Assembly: GCA_002423495.1 (NCBI GenBank)
Contig: DIWN01000024.1
Location: forward strand, 47,700 to 54,408
Direction: 5' to 3'
DNA length: 6,709 nt
Source: Anaerolineaceae bacterium UBA6105
GTDB lineage: Bacteria; Chloroflexota; Anaerolineae; Anaerolineales; Anaerolineaceae
This document shows positions 5,838 to 6,709 of the stretch, piece after piece. The stretch's first letter is position 1. Each line of letters starts with the position of its first letter. The translations under genes were made by a program, and so were the position numbers. Below the pieces are notes generated by a model, which had not been told where the DNA came from, searched no databases, and saw only the letters and a program-made list of their open reading frames with translations.

Positions 5838-5849
5838 GCTGGATCAAAA

Positions 5850-6709
5850 TTACTTGCCGAATTTCTTCTTCAGGATATCCTCAAGATCAGGCTTGCCGAT
5901 CTCCTCAAGCTCATAGCGCACGCGCTGGGAAGGTTTTTCAATCTTCATCACACGTGTCAGATCGATCGGCGTACCGATGATGACCATGTCCACATCTGCG
6001 GCTTCGATGGTTTTCTCCAGGTCGCGGATTTGCTGATCACCATAACCCATTGCCGGCAAAATATTGCCAGTGTCGGGGTATTTCTTGTATGTGGCAAGGA
6101 TCTCGCCGACCGCAAATGGTCGTGGGTCCACGATCTCTGCTGCGCCAAAGCGCCGTGCAGCCACCCAACCGGCACCAATCTTCATACCGCCATGGGTCAG
6201 CGTGGGGCCATCTTCCACCACCAGCACCCGCTTGCCGCGGATTGATTCGGGGTCGTCCACATAAATCGGGGAAGCGCCTTCAATGATGATCGCGTTGGGG
6301 TTGATGTTGTGCACATTCTCGCGCACTTTGATGACATCATCAGGATTGGCAGTGTCGACCTTGTTGATCACAACCACGTCCGCCAGGCGCACATTAACTT
6401 CACCAGGATAGTAGGCACTTTCATGCCCAGGGCGCAGGGGGTCTGCCACAGTAATTTGCAGGTCAGGCTTGTAGAATGAAAAGTCGTTGTTTCCGCCGTC
6501 CCACAAAACAACGTCCACTTCTTTTTCCGCTTCGCGCAGGATCGCTTCGTAATCCACACCGGCATAGACGATGACGCCGTTGTCGATGTGAGGTTCGTAT
6601 TCCTCGCGTTCTTCAATCGTGCACTCGTGCTTATCGAGGTCAGCATAGGTCGCGAAGCGCTGAACACGCTGCTTCACCAGGTCTCCGTAGGGCATGGGGT
6701 GGCGGATAG
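5850..6709 (-). CDS. Cyclic 2,3-diphosphoglycerate synthetase-like protein (COG2403 predicted GTPase), 5' end outside window
   Basis: The frame is open to the window edge: the codons before M6695 read I-R-H-P, giving the family-like RHPMPYGDL, so the methionine at 6695 is internal and the N-terminal part is missing. About 285 residues are visible against roughly 450 for the family. Numbered from that Met: WDGGNND (65-71), the G4-type guanine-specificity motif NKVD (111-114), EDGPTLTHGGMKIGAG (161-176), VDPRPFAVG (189-197) and a C-terminal GTPIDLTRV (241-249). In Methanothermus fervidus the enzyme makes cyclic 2,3-diphosphoglycerate, a thermoprotective solute, from 2,3-diphosphoglycerate and ATP. 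Bacterial relatives are mostly untested, so the substrate here is an open question. It has no signal peptide or membrane segment in the visible part, and its own terminator follows. Assignment is from motif recall, not from a search. Confidence 0.75.
   Translation of the reverse strand, partial: IRHPMPYGDLVKQRVQRFATYADLDKHECTIEEREEYEPHIDNGVIVYAGVDYEAILREAEKEVDVVLWDGGNNDFSFYKPDLQITVADPLRPGHESAYYPGEVNVRLADVVVINKVDTANPDDVIKVRENVHNINPNAIIIEGASPIYVDDPESIRGKRVLVVEDGPTLTHGGMKIGAGWVAARRFGAAEIVDPRPFAVGEILATYKKYPDTGNILPAMGYGDQQIRDLEKTIEAADVDMVIIGTPIDLTRVMKIEKPSQRVRYELEEIGKPDLEDILKKKFGK

Overview
The window looks like an ordinary chromosomal stretch of a free-living bacterium, most likely Chloroflexota (Anaerolineae-like). 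The clues are an FtsZ with a short basic tail after its C-terminal peptide, a ftsZ–nrdR–nrdJ order, a coenzyme-B12-dependent class II ribonucleotide reductase, an Obg GTPase carrying the OCT domain, and a homologue of the archaeal cyclic 2,3-diphosphoglycerate synthetase. The taxonomic call is an inference from gene content and protein style, not from a database search. There are no transposases, phage genes, CRISPR arrays, tRNA or rRNA genes.

Layout: the left part runs rightwards. It holds the 3' part of ftsZ (1-759), a 481-bp intergenic region (760-1240), then nrdR (1241-1702) and nrdJ (1719-4286), 16 bp apart and surely one operon. The intergenic region contains a long hairpin, a rho-independent terminator, an imperfect 25-bp palindrome, an extended -10 promoter and two NrdR-box-like operators. 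The right part runs leftwards. It holds obg (5711-4452) and, upstream of it, the C-terminal two thirds of a cyclic 2,3-diphosphoglycerate synthetase-like protein (6709-5850), whose own terminator separates it from obg. nrdJ and obg converge on a 165-bp gap with a perfect 18-bp hairpin, which probably stops transcription from both sides.

How the genes work together: NrdJ makes deoxyribonucleotides. NrdR senses the nucleotide pool through its ATP-cone and represses RNR operons by binding paired 16-bp boxes. Two such candidate boxes lie just after the -10 element of the nrdR promoter, with centres exactly 31 bp apart, so the operon is probably autoregulated. FtsZ (division), RNR (DNA precursors) and Obg (ribosome assembly and growth control) are all cell-cycle or growth functions, but only nrdR and nrdJ are clearly co-transcribed.

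The least explained structure is in the nrdJ-obg gap. A near-consensus promoter (TTGACA, 17 bp, TGT-GATAAT), preceded by two 12-bp direct repeats, fires rightwards straight into the 18-bp hairpin and the antisense strand of obg, where there is no gene to express. It could make a small or antisense RNA. The NrdR operator pair is the best-supported regulatory reading in the window.
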